Of a stretch of DNA of 37,282 nt, positions 7,405-16,748 are shown in pieces. Origin of the DNA: Corallococcus terminator (GTDB taxonomy: Bacteria > Myxococcota > Myxococcia > Myxococcales > Myxococcaceae); contig NZ_RAVZ01000053.1 of NCBI RefSeq assembly GCF_003611635.1, forward strand, positions 1 through 37,282. Reading direction: 5' to 3'. The notes under the pieces are model-generated. The model searched no databases. It saw only the letters and a program-made list of their open reading frames with translations, and was not told the origin of the DNA. A program made the translations under genes and the position numbers. Position 1 is the stretch's first letter; each line of letters starts with the position of its first letter.

Positions 7405-8661
7405 TTACTTCAACCGCGAGGCGTACAGCGGGAAGCCCTGGGCCAGGTCCTTCACCTGGCCGCGCACCCGTGCGAGCCCGGCGTCGTCCTGCGCGGAGTC
7501 CAGCGCCTCGCCGATGAGCCTGCCCACCACCGCCATCTCCTTCTCGCGCATGCCGCGCGTGGTGATGGCCGGCGTGCCCACCCGGACACCGGAGGTCACC
7601 ATCGGCTTCTCCGGGTCGAAGGGGATCATGTTCTTGTTCACGGTGATGCCCGCCTTGCCGAGCACCTCCTCCGCGACCTTGCCGGTGAGCTTCTTGGAGC
7701 GCAGGTCCACCAGCATCAGGTGGTTGTCCGTGCCGCCCGAGCACAGCCGCAGGCCCGCGGACTTCAGCGCCTCCGCCAGCGCCTGCGCGTTGGCGACGAT
7801 CTGCTTCTGGTAGGCCTTGAACTCCGGCGTCAGCGCTTCCTTGAAGGCCACCGCCTTGCCCGCGATGGCGTGCATCAGCGGCCCGCCCTGGATGCCGGGG
7901 AAGATCTGGCTGTTGATGCTCTTGGCGAAGGCTTCCTTGCTGAGCACCATGCCGCCGCGCGGCCCCCGCAGCGTCTTGTGCGTGGTGGTGGTGACGATTT
8001 CGGCGAAGGGCACCGGAGACGGGTGCACGCCCGCGGCGACGAGGCCCGCGATGTGGGCCATGTCCACCAGCATGGAGGCGCCCACCTTGTCGGCGATCTC
8101 CCGGAACTTCGCGAAGTCGAGCGTGCGCGGATAGGCGCTCGCGCCCACCACGAGCACCTTGGGCTTGTGCTCCAGCGCCAGCGCCTCCACCTGCGCGAAG
8201 TCGATGGTCTCCGTCTCGCGCGTCAGGCCGTAGTGGACGACCTTGTAGAGCTTGCCGGAGAAGTTGAACGCCGCGCCGTGGGTGAGGTGGCCACCGGAGT
8301 TCAGGTCCAGCGACAGCATGGTGTCGCCGGTCTTCATGAGGGCCATGAAGGCGCCCATGTTGGCCTGGCTGCCGGAGTGCGCCTGCACGTTCACCGCGTC
8401 CGCGCCGAACAGTTCCTTCGCGCGGTTGATGGCCAGCGTCTCCGCGACATCCACCACCTCGCAGCCGCCGTAGTAGCGCTTGCCGGGGTAGCCTTCGGCG
8501 TACTTGTTGGTGAGCACCGAGCCCACCGCCTCCATCACCGCCGGGCTGACGAAGTTCTCCGAGGCGATGAGCTCCAGCCCCTCTTCCTGACGCTCGGTCT
8601 CCTGCCGGAGCACCTGGGCGATTTCAGGGTCCACCTGGGCCAGCGTGCGGGTGTTCTCCAT
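7405..8661 (-). CDS. glyA: Serine hydroxymethyltransferase
   Basis: A 418-residue PLP enzyme that converts serine and tetrahydrofolate to glycine and methylene-tetrahydrofolate. Landmarks include [22 protein letters not shown], the [13 protein letters not shown] segment and the PLP lysine Lys229 in [14 protein letters not shown]. Length is normal. The ATG at 8661 has a strong AGGAGG seven bases upstream; the open frame continues further upstream but has no family similarity there. It lies between rpiB and nrdR. Confidence 0.97.
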   Translation of the reverse strand: MENTRTLAQVDPEIAQVLRQETERQEEGLELIASENFVSPAVMEAVGSVLTNKYAEGYPGKRYYGGCEVVDVAETLAINRAKELFGADAVNVQAHSGSQANMGAFMALMKTGDTMLSLDLNSGGHLTHGAAFNFSGKLYKVVHYGLTRETETIDFAQVEALALEHKPKVLVVGASAYPRTLDFAKFREIADKVGASMLVDMAHIAGLVAAGVHPSPVPFAEIVTTTTHKTLRGPRGGMVLSKEAFAKSINSQIFPGIQGGPLMHAIAGKAVAFKEALTPEFKAYQKQIVANAQALAEALKSAGLRLCSGGTDNHLMLVDLRSKKLTGKVAEEVLGKAGITVNKNMIPFDPEKPMVTSGVRVGTPAITTRGMREKEMAVVGRLIGEALDSAQDDAGLARVRGQVKDLAQGFPLYASRLK

Positions 8662-8714
8662 GGGGTGCCTCCTGGCGACGAACGGGGACAGCGTTGGGGA
8701 CGACGTCGGAAGCT

Positions 8715-9161
8715 TCAGCGCTGCTGGGCTTCGACGTCGCGAATCTTCTGGACGCGCTGCTCGTGACGACCGCCCGCGAAGGCGGTGTCGAGGAAGGCCT
8801 CGAGGATGCCACGCGCCACGCCCACGCCGACCACGCGCTGGCCCAGGCACAGGACGTTGGCATCGTTGTGCGCGCGGGTCATCCGCGCCTCGAATTCGGT
8901 GGTGCACAGGGCCGCTCGCACGCCCCGGTGCTTGTTGGCCACGATGCTCATCCCGATGCCGGTGCCGCACACCAGCACGCCCAGCGTGCCGGCCTCCGCG
9001 ACCACCGCGCGCGCCACCTGGGAGGCGAAGTCCGGGTAGTCCACGGACTCACGGGAGTGGGGACCCAGGTCGTCGAACGCGACGCCGCGCTCCTTCAGGA
9101 GGGCGACCAGTTCCTGGCGCAGTTCGAGTCCCGCGTGGTCGGAGGCGAGGATGACTTTCAC
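8715..9161 (-). CDS. rpiB: Ribose-5-phosphate isomerase B
   Basis: A 148-residue RpiB/LacAB-family sugar-phosphate isomerase interconverting ribulose 5-phosphate and ribose 5-phosphate. It begins [15 protein letters not shown] (His9) and has the catalytic Cys65 in [12 protein letters not shown], then [11 protein letters not shown] and [12 protein letters not shown], all family signatures. Start is GTG at 9159-9161, with CGGAG about 7 bases upstream. It precedes glyA by 53 bases; rpiB-glyA-nrdR is a frequently conserved string. No RpiA is seen in the window. Confidence 0.95.
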   Translation of the reverse strand: MKVILASDHAGLELRQELVALLKERGVAFDDLGPHSRESVDYPDFASQVARAVVAEAGTLGVLVCGTGIGMSIVANKHRGVRAALCTTEFEARMTRAHNDANVLCLGQRVVGVGVARGILEAFLDTAFAGGRHEQRVQKIRDVEAQQR

Positions 9162-9191
9162 GGCCGGACTCCGAAGCGGCGCCCGCTCGAA

Positions 9192-9222
9192 GGGCGGGGC
9201 CTGGAAGGGAAGGCCCCTGCCC
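9192..9222 (-). terminator. Hairpin between fabF and rpiB (weak terminator or mRNA processing site)
   Basis: Between the fabF stop and the rpiB start there is an imperfect GC-rich inverted repeat: 4 pairs, a bulged base, then 7 pairs (GGGGCCT/AGGCCCC) with an 8-base loop. No U-run follows on the leftward strand, so it is not a classical terminator. It could reduce read-through from the fatty-acid genes or protect mRNA ends. Confidence 0.35.
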
Positions 9223-9257
9223 GCCGCCCCGTCACGGGAGCAGCGGGCCGGAAGCCA

Positions 9258-10514
9258 TCAGGCGAAGCGCTTGAACACCAGCACCGCGTTGGTGCCGCCA
9301 AAACCGAACGAGTTGCTCATGACCGCGTCCACCCGGGCCTCGCGCGCCGTGTTGGGCACGTAGTCCAGGTCGCAGTCGGGGTCCGGCGTCGTCTGGTTGA
9401 TGGTGGGGGGCAGCATGTTGTGCGTCAGCACCCGCACGCTCACCACCGCCTCCGCGCCACCCGCCGCGCCGAGCATGTGGCCCGTCATCGACTTGGTGGA
9501 GGACACCGCCAGCTTGCGGGCGTGGTCGCCGAACACGGCCTTGAGGGCCTTGGTCTCGTTGGCGTCGTTGAACTGCGTGGAGGTGCCGTGGGCGTTGATG
9601 TAGCCCACCTCCTCCGGCCGCATGCCCGCGGACTGGAGCGCCAGCCGCATGCAGCGCGCCGCGCCCTCGCCCTCCGGGGCCGGCTGGGTGACATGGTACG
9701 CGTCGGAGTTGGCGCCGTAGCCCACGACCTCCGCGAGGATGTTGGCGCCGCGCTTCTTCGCCGCCTCCATCTCCTCCAGCACGACGATGCCCGCGCCCTC
9801 GCCCATGACGAACCCGTCGCGGTCCTTGTCGAACGGACGGCTGGCGCCCGAAGGGTCGTCGTTGCGCGTGGACAGGGCCTTCATCACGGAGAAGCCGCCC
9901 ATGCCCAGGGGCGTGATGGCCGCTTCCGCGCCGCCAGCGATGGCCGCGTCCGTCTCACCCAGGCGGATGGACTTCCACGCTTCGCCGATGGCGTGGGCGC
10001 TGGTGGCGCACGCGGACACCGGGGCCCAGTTGGGACCCTTGCAGTTGAAGCGCATGGAGATGAGCCCAGGCGCCATGTTGACGATCATCTGGATGATGAA
10101 GAAGGGAGACAGCCGGTCAAAGCCCTTCTCCAGCCCCTTGCGGTGCTGCTCCTCCAGGGAAGAGATGCCCCCGATGCCGGAGCCCACGATGACGCCCACG
10201 CGCTCCGGGTTGTAGCCATGGGGCGCGTCCGGGCCGATGGGCAGGCCCGACTCCTTCACCGCCATGTCGGCCGCGGCCATCGCGTACTGGGCGAACAGGT
10301 CCATCCGGCGCACTTCACGCCGGTCGATGAACTGCTCGGGCTGGAAGTCCTTCACCTCGCCCGCGATGCGCGCGTCGAGCTTCCCCAGTTCAAAACGGGT
10401 GATCGTACCGATCCCGGATTGGCCGGCCAGCAGCGCCTGCCAGTTCTTCTCGGTGCCGGTGCCCAGCGCGGAAATCATGCCGGTGCCGGTGATGACGACT
10501 CGACGGTTTGACAC
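9258..10514 (-). CDS. fabF: Beta-ketoacyl-ACP synthase II
   Basis: A 418-residue KAS II that elongates acyl-ACP chains with malonyl-ACP. The Cys-His-His triad is complete: Cys169 in VSACATS, His309 in [11 protein letters not shown] and His346 in [14 protein letters not shown]. The N-terminus [16 protein letters not shown] and C-terminus [14 protein letters not shown] are typical. The start is GTG at 10512-10514 with GAGAGGA a few bases upstream. It follows acpP by 89 bases, the usual acpP-fabF pairing. Confidence 0.97.
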   Translation of the reverse strand: MSNRRVVITGTGMISALGTGTEKNWQALLAGQSGIGTITRFELGKLDARIAGEVKDFQPEQFIDRREVRRMDLFAQYAMAAADMAVKESGLPIGPDAPHGYNPERVGVIVGSGIGGISSLEEQHRKGLEKGFDRLSPFFIIQMIVNMAPGLISMRFNCKGPNWAPVSACATSAHAIGEAWKSIRLGETDAAIAGGAEAAITPLGMGGFSVMKALSTRNDDPSGASRPFDKDRDGFVMGEGAGIVVLEEMEAAKKRGANILAEVVGYGANSDAYHVTQPAPEGEGAARCMRLALQSAGMRPEEVGYINAHGTSTQFNDANETKALKAVFGDHARKLAVSSTKSMTGHMLGAAGGAEAVVSVRVLTHNMLPPTINQTTPDPDCDLDYVPNTAREARVDAVMSNSFGFGGTNAVLVFKRFA

Positions 10515-10603
10515 TTGTCCTCTCCACTGACCGCGGACCGCGATGGGACCGGAGCGCCGGTAACGCGCGCCCCCCGTGGCCCCGACACTTCAGGAGGCCG
10601 CGG

Positions 10604-10852
10604 CTACTTCTTGTGGGTCTTCACGTAGTTGATGGCGTCGCCGACGGTCTTGATGTTCTCCGCCTCGTCGTCGGGGATCTCGACCTCGAACTCCTCTTCC
10701 ATCGCCATGACCAGCTCGACGATGTCGAGGCTGTCCGCGCCCAGGTCCTCGATGAAGGAGGCCTCGGGCTTGATCTCGTCCTCTCCCACGCCGAGCTGGT
10801 CGGCGATGATGGACTTGATCTTGGCTTCGACGTTCACGGTGGCAGTCGTCAT
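10604..10852 (-). CDS. acpP: Acyl carrier protein
   Basis: An 82-residue acidic acyl carrier protein; Ser41 in [15 protein letters not shown] is the phosphopantetheine attachment site. It carries growing acyl chains for the Fab enzymes encoded on both sides. The ATG at 10852 has GGAGG about 12 bases upstream, and its AT-rich leader (TTTACAATAAT) is unusual in this GC-rich region and probably gives an unstructured start for a highly made protein. It sits between fabG and fabF. Confidence 0.97.
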   Translation of the reverse strand: MTTATVNVEAKIKSIIADQLGVGEDEIKPEASFIEDLGADSLDIVELVMAMEEEFEVEIPDDEAENIKTVGDAINYVKTHKK

Positions 10853-10919
10853 TATTGTAAATCCTCCAGCGGCCAGGTCGGACCCGGCTTGACTCACGGG
10901 CTGTCTCAAAGGCCGGCGC

Positions 10920-10948
10920 GGTATATCCCACGCCCGGCGGCAATCCAA
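10920..10948 (-). promoter_or_regulatory. Candidate sigma-70-type promoter for acpP
   Basis: On the leftward strand TTGGAT (10943-10948) and TATACC (10920-10925) are separated by exactly 17 bases, about 68 bases upstream of the acpP ATG. It would provide extra transcription of acpP-fabF over the rest of the fab operon. Called from spacing and consensus only. Confidence 0.5.
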
Positions 10949-10955
10949 CCTTGGC

Positions 10956-11705
10956 TTACATGTACATGCCGCCGTTGACCTTCAGGACCTCGCCGGTGAT
11001 GTAGGACGCCGCATCACTCGCGAGGAACACCACGGCCCCGGCGACCTCCTCCGGGTTGCCCAGGCGGGCGAGCGGGATGCCCCCCACCATCTTCTGGCGC
11101 AGCTCGTCGTCAAGATGGGACGTCATGTCCGTCGCGATGAAGCCCGGGGACACGGCATTGACCCGGATGTTGCGGCTGGCCAGCTCCTTGGCGACCGACT
11201 TCGTCATGCCGATAAGCCCCGCCTTGGCCGCCGAGTAGGCGGACTGTCCCGGGTTGCCCATCTCACCCACCACGGAGGTGATGTTGATGATGGCCCCGCT
11301 GCGCTGCTTCATCATCGGGCGGCTGGCGGCGCGAATCAGCGCGAAAGGACCCCGGAGGTTGGCATCCAACTGTTTGTCCCAGTCCTCGTCCTTGACGCGC
11401 ATGACCAGGCCGTCCACCGCCAGGCCCGCGTTGTTCACCAGCACGTCCAGGCGCCCGTGCGTCTTGATGACGCCGTCCACGGCGCCCGCGCACGCGGCGG
11501 TGTCCAGCAGGTCGAAGCGGATGGCCTCCGCCCTGGCGCCCGCCTGCTGGAGCAGCCCCACGGTCTCCTGGGCGGCGGCCTCGTTGCCCACGTAGCTGAT
11601 GACCACGGTGGACGTGCCCGCCTTCGCGAAGGCCAGCGCGACCGCCCGGCCGATGCCGCGAGAGCCGCCCGTGACCAGCACCACCTTCTCCTTGAAGCCG
11701 CTCAT
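10956..11705 (-). CDS. fabG: 3-oxoacyl-ACP reductase FabG
   Basis: A 249-residue short-chain dehydrogenase that reduces beta-ketoacyl-ACP with NADPH. The nucleotide motif TGGSRGIG (12-19), NNAG (91-94) and the catalytic Ser144-Tyr157-Lys161 set are intact; the C-terminus [12 protein letters not shown] is typical of FabG. The ATG at 11705 overlaps the fabD stop by 4 bases (ATGA), indicating coupling. Position between fabD and acpP supports FabG rather than a generic SDR. Confidence 0.95.
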   Translation of the reverse strand: MSGFKEKVVLVTGGSRGIGRAVALAFAKAGTSTVVISYVGNEAAAQETVGLLQQAGARAEAIRFDLLDTAACAGAVDGVIKTHGRLDVLVNNAGLAVDGLVMRVKDEDWDKQLDANLRGPFALIRAASRPMMKQRSGAIINITSVVGEMGNPGQSAYSAAKAGLIGMTKSVAKELASRNIRVNAVSPGFIATDMTSHLDDELRQKMVGGIPLARLGNPEEVAGAVVFLASDAASYITGEVLKVNGGMYM

Positions 11706-12640
11706 GCTGCCCCCAACGCGGCGAGCACCTTCTCCAGGGTCGCGGCGTTCTCGACGTTGAACGATTCGATGTCCTTGGTGATGCGCTTGATGAGGCCGCC
11801 CAGCACCTTGCCCGGCCCCAGCTCCACCACGTGCGTGACGCCATTGGCCTTCAGCGTCTCCACGCATTCAATCCAGCGCACCGGCGCGCTCACCTGCGCG
11901 AGCAGCAGCGGCACCACGCGCGAGGCGTCCGAATTGGGCGTGGCCTCCACGTTGCTCACCACCGGCACCTGCGGCGCGAGGATGCGCACGCCCGCGAGCA
12001 CCTCCGCGAGCTTCGGCTTCACCGGATCCATCAGCGCGCAGTGGAAGGGCGCGGAGACGGGCAGCGGCATCACGCGCTTGGCCCCGGCCTCCTTGCACTT
12101 GAGGCCCGCGCGCTCCACCGCGGCCTTGTGGCCGGCGATGACGGTCTGCTCGGGCGAATTGTAGTTGGCGGGCGATACGATTTCGCCTTCTGCCGCGGCG
12201 TCGCAGGCGGCCTTCACCGCGTCCGGCGCGAGGCCCAGGATGGCCGCCATGGCGCCCACGTCCGCGGGCACCGCCTCCTGCATGAACGTGCCGCGAGCGC
12301 GCACCGCCCGCGCCGCGTCGCGCAGGTCCAGGGAGCCCGCGGCCACCAGCGCGGAGTATTCCCCCAGCGAGTGGCCCGCGACGAAGGCCGGGGTCGGGCC
12401 GCGCGCCTTGAACACCGCGTGCACCGCGGCCGACACCGTGAGGATGGCGGGCTGCGTGGTGGCGGTGAGCTTCAGCGCGTCTTCCGGGCCGTTGAAGCAG
12501 GTGGAGGAGAGCTTCTCGTTGAGCGCGTCGTCCACGGCGTCGAAGACGGCGCGCGCTTCGGGGAACTGCTCGTAGAGGTCCTTGCCCATCCCCACGGCCT
12601 GACTGCCCTGCCCGGGAAACACGAACGCGACCTTCGCCAT
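11702..12640 (-). CDS. fabD: Malonyl-CoA:ACP transacylase
   Basis: A 312-residue FabD that loads malonyl groups onto ACP. The N-terminal VAFVFPGQGSQAVGMG and the nucleophile Ser91 in AGHSLGEYSALVA are diagnostic; LPVSAPFHCALM carries the catalytic His. The ATG at 12640 has AAGGAAGGA upstream and is preferred over a longer in-frame start at 12712, which would reach back into fabH. It sits 28 bases after fabH and overlaps fabG. Confidence 0.96.
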   Translation of the reverse strand: MAKVAFVFPGQGSQAVGMGKDLYEQFPEARAVFDAVDDALNEKLSSTCFNGPEDALKLTATTQPAILTVSAAVHAVFKARGPTPAFVAGHSLGEYSALVAAGSLDLRDAARAVRARGTFMQEAVPADVGAMAAILGLAPDAVKAACDAAAEGEIVSPANYNSPEQTVIAGHKAAVERAGLKCKEAGAKRVMPLPVSAPFHCALMDPVKPKLAEVLAGVRILAPQVPVVSNVEATPNSDASRVVPLLLAQVSAPVRWIECVETLKANGVTHVVELGPGKVLGGLIKRITKDIESFNVENAATLEKVLAALGAA

Positions 12641-12668
12641 GTTGCGGTCCTTCCTTGTGTCGTCCTGC

Positions 12669-13676
12669 CTACCAGCGCACCACCGCGCTGCCCCACGCCA
12701 TGCCCGCGCCAATGGCCATCATCGCGATGACATCACCGCGTTTGAGGCGGCCGGCGCGCTGTGCCTCGTCCAGCGACATGGGCAACGAGGCGGACGACGT
12801 GTTGCCGTACTTGTGCAGGTTGAGCCAGCATTTTTCGCGCGGGATTTCCAGACGCTGCAGCACGGCTTCCAGGATGCGCAGGTTGGCCTGATGCGCGATG
12901 ACGTGGTCCACCTGCCCCGGATGCATCCCGTGGGCCCCCAACGAAGCCTGGGTGGATTCCACCAGCGCACGCACGGCGAAGCGGAACACCTCCTTCCCGT
13001 TCATCTTGAGCTTGTGAAGATTTGCATCCACGTTGTCCGCGGTGACGGGGGTGCGCGAGCCGCCCGCCGGGATGCAGAGGAGGTCCGCCATCGAACCCTC
13101 GGTGCGCAAGCAGGTGGAGAGGATGCCGCGGGGCGCCATGGTCTCCGGGCTGTCGTCCGAAGCAGGCCCTGGGCCCAGCACCATCGCGCCCGCGCCGTCC
13201 CCGAAGAGGACGCAGGTGTTGCGGTCGCTCCAGTCCACCGCGCGGGTGAGCAATTCCGCGCCCACGACGAGCGCCCGCTTCACCTGGCCCGTGCGCACGA
13301 ATTGATCCGCCACGCTCAGGGCATAGAGGGCCCCCGCGCACGCGGCGGACACGTCGAAGGCGAACGCGCGGCGCGCCCCCAGCTTCGCCTGCACCAGCGC
13401 GGCGCATGACGGCATGGGCATGTCCGGGGTGACGGTGCCCACGACGATGAGGTCCAGGTCCTCGGGCGCCACACCCGCCATCTGGAGCGCATGCAAGGAC
13501 GCCTGCACGGCCAGGTCGCTCGTCGCCTCGTCTGGCGCGGCCTGACGGCGCTCCTGGATGCCGGTGCGCTCGCGGATCCACGTGTCGGACGTGTCGACGA
13601 GCTGCTCCAGGTCCTGGTTGGTCAGGACGCGCGCGGGAGCATAGGAACCGGTTCCGAGGATCTGGGTGCGTGACAA
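12669..13676 (-). CDS. fabH: Beta-ketoacyl-ACP synthase III
   Basis: A 335-residue KAS III that starts fatty-acid synthesis by condensing an acyl-CoA primer with malonyl-ACP. The catalytic set is Cys113 in VSAACAGALYAL, His262 in IAHQANLRIL and Asn292 in KYGNTSSAS. In myxobacteria FabH specificity influences the branched-chain fatty-acid content; this is family knowledge. The start is TTG at 13674-13676 with GGAG about six bases upstream, and it places the conserved TQILGTGSYAPARVLTN at the N-terminus. It follows plsX by 51 bases. Confidence 0.95.
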   Translation of the reverse strand: MSRTQILGTGSYAPARVLTNQDLEQLVDTSDTWIRERTGIQERRQAAPDEATSDLAVQASLHALQMAGVAPEDLDLIVVGTVTPDMPMPSCAALVQAKLGARRAFAFDVSAACAGALYALSVADQFVRTGQVKRALVVGAELLTRAVDWSDRNTCVLFGDGAGAMVLGPGPASDDSPETMAPRGILSTCLRTEGSMADLLCIPAGGSRTPVTADNVDANLHKLKMNGKEVFRFAVRALVESTQASLGAHGMHPGQVDHVIAHQANLRILEAVLQRLEIPREKCWLNLHKYGNTSSASLPMSLDEAQRAGRLKRGDVIAMMAIGAGMAWGSAVVRW

Positions 13677-13727
13677 GGGTTTCTCCGATGGAAGCGCCGT
13701 TGGCGCCCATCCCCCGGGCCACGCGCG

Positions 13728-14798
13728 CTACTCAGGAACCTCTTCCGTCTCCGCCTTCCTTCCCCGCGGGTGGGGAGGAAGCCAGGAGGCGGCATTGGCG
13801 ATGCAGCGCGTCAGTTCCTCCTGAACCCCCGCGCGCACGTGCTGGAGCGCGGTGACGAGCGCGTTGTGGATGGCGCGGGGGGACGACCGACCGTGCGCGA
13901 CGATGCCCACCCCCTGGAGTCCCAGGAGCGGCGCGCCGCCGTACTCGGCGTAGTCCATGACGCGGCGCAGGCCCGCGAGGGTGGGCTTGAGCAGCAGCGC
14001 TCCCAGCTTCTCCGGCAGGCCGCCGCGCTTTTCGATCGCCGAGCGCAGCAGGCCGGTGATGCCCATGCCCACGCCCTCGGACGTCTTGAGGACGATGTTG
14101 CCGGTGAAGCCGTCGGTGACGACGACCTCCACGTCCCCGGAGAACAGGTCCTTGCCCTCCACGTAGCCCACGAAGTCCAGGTCCGAGCGCCGCAGGAGCG
14201 CGCTGGCGTCCCGCGTCAACTGCGTGCCCTTGGAGGCTTCCTCGCCGTTGGAGAGCACCGCCACGCGGGGACGCTGCACGCCCAGGCGGGTGCGCAGGTA
14301 GGCCTCGCCGAGCACGGCGAACTGGGCCAGGTGCGTGGGACGGCAGTCCACGTTGGCGCCCGCATCCAGCAGCAGGCAGCGACCGTTGCCCTTGAGGGCC
14401 GGGAACAGGGCCGCGATGGCCGGACGCTCCACGCCGGGAATCCGACCGAGCGTCAACATGCCACCGGCCATCACCGCGCCGGAGTTGCCGGCGGAGACCA
14501 GGGCGGACGCTTCCCCTTGCCGGACGAGCGCGAAGCCCACCCGGAGCGAGGAGTCCCGCTTGCGTCGGAACGCAGCGGTTGCGGGGTCGTCCATCTCCAC
14601 CACTTCCGACGCGTGGTGGAGCTGGACGTTGGCGGGAGCACCGGCGCGCTCCAATACGGGGCGTACACGCGTGGCGTCCCCGACCAGCACGAGTTCGTGC
14701 CCGGGATACGCTCGCGCGAACAGCACGCCCCCTTCCACGACGGCGTCAGGGGCGTGGTCGCCACCCATCGCGTCAAGGACGAGCCGCACCGGCGTCAT
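13728..14798 (-). CDS. plsX: Phosphate acyltransferase PlsX
   Basis: A 356-residue PlsX, which makes acyl-phosphate from acyl-ACP for phosphatidic-acid synthesis. Landmarks: RLVLDAMGGDHAP at the N-terminus, ALVSAGNSGAVMAGG, LLLDAGANVDCRP, VVTDGFTGNIVLKTSEG and YGGAPLLGLQGVGIVAHG. The ATG at 14798 has GAAAGG upstream. It is 11 bases after rpmF; rpmF-plsX-fabH is a widely conserved order. The last 20 residues are a charged extension. Confidence 0.96.
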   Translation of the reverse strand: MTPVRLVLDAMGGDHAPDAVVEGGVLFARAYPGHELVLVGDATRVRPVLERAGAPANVQLHHASEVVEMDDPATAAFRRKRDSSLRVGFALVRQGEASALVSAGNSGAVMAGGMLTLGRIPGVERPAIAALFPALKGNGRCLLLDAGANVDCRPTHLAQFAVLGEAYLRTRLGVQRPRVAVLSNGEEASKGTQLTRDASALLRRSDLDFVGYVEGKDLFSGDVEVVVTDGFTGNIVLKTSEGVGMGITGLLRSAIEKRGGLPEKLGALLLKPTLAGLRRVMDYAEYGGAPLLGLQGVGIVAHGRSSPRAIHNALVTALQHVRAGVQEELTRCIANAASWLPPHPRGRKAETEEVPE

Positions 14799-14809
14799 CC
14801 GCCTTTCAA

Positions 14810-14998
14810 CTACTCCGCGGCGGTCGCGATGACTTCACGGCCCCCGTAGTTGCCACAGGCCGCGCAGGCGCGGTGCGGCATCACGGGCTCCTTGCACTTG
14901 GAGCACTTGATGACCTGCACGGCGATCCGCAGGTTGTTGTTGCCCGCCCGACGACGGTCCCGGCGCATCTTCGACGTCCGCTTCTTGGGAACTCCCAC
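14810..14998 (-). CDS. rpmF: 50S ribosomal protein L32
   Basis: A 62-residue L32. It has the basic N-terminus GVPKKRTSKMRRDRRR and a zinc-binding four-cysteine set (Cys32, Cys35, Cys45, Cys48 in CSKCKEPVMPHRACAACGNY), so this is the zinc-containing form. Start is GTG at 14996-14998 with GAGGTGA just upstream. It is encoded between yceD and plsX as in most bacteria. Confidence 0.97.
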   Translation of the reverse strand: MGVPKKRTSKMRRDRRRAGNNNLRIAVQVIKCSKCKEPVMPHRACAACGNYGGREVIATAAE

Positions 14999-15055
14999 GA
15001 CTCACCTCGGCATGGACCCGTCCCCCCTCGCGACTTGCGAGGGGCATAGGGACCG

Positions 15056-15655
15056 TCAGTTCAGCTTGATGTTCATCAGCGGCGACAGTCGAGGGTCGGA
15101 GACCTTCGGCGTGCAGCCGCACTTCTTATCATTGAGGTTCTGGCCGCACTGCGAGCAGAGCCCCTGGCAGTCTTCACGGCAGACCGCGTTCATCGGCAGG
15201 GCGAGCAATACCTGTTCTCGGATGATCGGATCCAGATCGATCTTCTTTCCGTCGAACACCTGCTCATCCGCATCGTCGATGGCGAAGGTGCCGCCGGACT
15301 CACCCTGGGCGCGCTCCTTCTTCTCCATGACCTTCTCGTCGTCGTCCTTGAAGTCATCCCCCCGGGCCAGGGACTCGGGCACCAGGTTGATGGTGAAGGA
15401 CACCGGAAGGGCCATCTTCACATCGGTGATGCAGCGCTTGCAGGGGGCGTTCACGTTGAGCGTGAAGCTGCCCTGCAGCAGCACGCCGCCGCTGAGCTTG
15501 CGCAGGAAGGCATGAAGCGTGGACGGTTCGGTCGCCTGGAAGCCGGTGTCATGACCCGACGCCGCGCCACCCAGGACGTCCGACAGGAGCCCAAGAGCGA
15601 TGGGCTCGTCGAGCTTCAGCCCCGCATCTTTGATTTGTTCAATCTTTACGAGCAT
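15056..15655 (-). CDS. YceD-family (DUF177) protein, rpmF leader gene
   Basis: A 199-residue YceD/DUF177 protein. The first CxxC (Cys72, Cys75 in NAPCKRCITD) and the C-terminal cysteine-rich stretch (Cys159, 163, 167, 170, 179, 181, around CREDCQGLCSQCGQNL) are the family marks; a central acidic/charged segment (about 98-133) separates them. Members are almost always encoded immediately before rpmF and have been linked to 23S rRNA accumulation in E. coli and plants. It is the first gene of the long leftward lipid operon; the promoter at 15686-15714 gives a leader of about 24 bases. Confidence 0.9.
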   Translation of the reverse strand: MLVKIEQIKDAGLKLDEPIALGLLSDVLGGAASGHDTGFQATEPSTLHAFLRKLSGGVLLQGSFTLNVNAPCKRCITDVKMALPVSFTINLVPESLARGDDFKDDDEKVMEKKERAQGESGGTFAIDDADEQVFDGKKIDLDPIIREQVLLALPMNAVCREDCQGLCSQCGQNLNDKKCGCTPKVSDPRLSPLMNIKLN

Positions 15656-15685
15656 CTACGAGGCGTCCCATCCAAAAGGGCGCGC

Positions 15686-15714
15686 AACATAGAGGGAGTC
15701 CCCCCGTCAGTCAA
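15686..15714 (-). promoter_or_regulatory. Sigma-70-type promoter of the yceD-rpmF-plsX-fab operon
   Basis: On the leftward strand TTGACT (15709-15714) and TATGTT (15686-15691) are 17 bases apart, close to consensus. Predicted transcription start is near 15679, about 24 bases before the yceD ATG. It is the best promoter by eye in the window and lies in the divergent gap between the two transcription directions. Confidence 0.72.
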
Positions 15715-15821
15715 CACGCCGGATTTTCACCATGGCCCCGGGACGGTGTCACCGCCCCGAATGGGGCGGCAGCCTTCGTCGCGTGGATCCCTTCAACAGC
15801 GCTCTGGTAGGTTTCCTTCTG

Positions 15822-16748
15822 ATGCGCACCCCCGCCCGACGCTGGCGGGGCGCACTCTGCGTCGCGGGACTCGGGCTGACGCTCGCCCTGCCGGCGCAGG
15901 CCCGTGTGCCCCTTCCCCCGCCTCCCCTCTTCCAGCTTGGACCGGCAAGCCCCGCCATCGCCCAGGCGCGCGAGCTGCTGGAGGCCGGCCGCTTCCAGGA
16001 GACCCTGGACGTGGTCCAGCGCGGGCTGGATGCCCCCGACGTCACGGACGACGAGTTGGTGGAGCTCTACCGCCTCCAGGGCCTCACCGCCCTCTACCTG
16101 GGGGACGAGGCCCTGGCGCGAGGCGCCTACGAGAAGCTGCTCCAGGCCCGGCCCGACTTCGAGCTGCCCCGCTCCGCGCCCCCCAAGATTCGCGCCCTGT
16201 TCGCGAAGCTGAAGGAGGACCTGAAGCACCGCCGCGTGCTCCCCGTCACCCTGGAAGTGGACCCCATCCCGGACCCCGCCCCCGGGGAGACCGTCCAGGT
16301 GGAGGCCACGCTGCGCGACATGGCGCTGGGCGCTCGGGCGCGCCTGTTCTACCGGCGCGCGGGGGCCCAGGCCTTCTCGTCGGTGGACTTCGTTCGAGAA
16401 CGCTCCCAGCCGGAGCGCTACCGCGCCGTGCTGCCCTCCTACGATCTGCCCGTGGAGAGCACCTCCTATGAAGTGGAGTACTACTTCGAGGTCGTGGACG
16501 CGGCGCAGCGCCGCCTGGCCGGACGCGGGGACCCGTTCCATCCCCTCCTCTTCCAGGTGGCCTCCCGGAACGCGCCGGCCGCCACGCTGACCGAAGGCCA
16601 GGGACGCCCCTGGTACAAGAGCCCCTGGGTCTGGGTGGCCGTGGGCGCGGTGGCCATTGGCGGCACTGCGGGCGTGGTGGCCCTCACCTCTTCCGAGGAC
16701 CGGGGCCGGGTTCCCATCACCATCCGCGTGGAGGACGCCATCCCATGA
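15822..16748 (+). CDS. Exported protein with a TPR-like region and C-terminal membrane segment, unknown function
   Basis: A 308-residue protein not recognised as a named family. Residues 1-26 form a signal peptide ending in LALPAQA. Residues about 35-130 are helical and look like tetratricopeptide-type repeats (AQARELLEAGRFQETLDVVQ and LYLGDEALARGAYEKLLQA). A beta-rich middle part (about 140-260) contains repeated hydrophobic/charged strands. Near the C-terminus, SPWVWVAVGAVAIGGTAGVV is a membrane segment followed by a short tail. An in-frame start exists at 15732, but the ATG at 15822 puts the signal peptide at the N-terminus. Its stop overlaps the ATG of the next lipoprotein, so the two probably act together at the envelope. 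Confidence 0.75.
   Translation: MRTPARRWRGALCVAGLGLTLALPAQARVPLPPPPLFQLGPASPAIAQARELLEAGRFQETLDVVQRGLDAPDVTDDELVELYRLQGLTALYLGDEALARGAYEKLLQARPDFELPRSAPPKIRALFAKLKEDLKHRRVLPVTLEVDPIPDPAPGETVQVEATLRDMALGARARLFYRRAGAQAFSSVDFVRERSQPERYRAVLPSYDLPVESTSYEVEYYFEVVDAAQRRLAGRGDPFHPLLFQVASRNAPAATLTEGQGRPWYKSPWVWVAVGAVAIGGTAGVVALTSSEDRGRVPITIRVEDAIP

Noticed and set aside
6881-8714. FMN riboswitch controlling ribD
   Set aside because: ribD starts 10 bases after nrdR, inside an operon; there is no leader long enough for a riboswitch.
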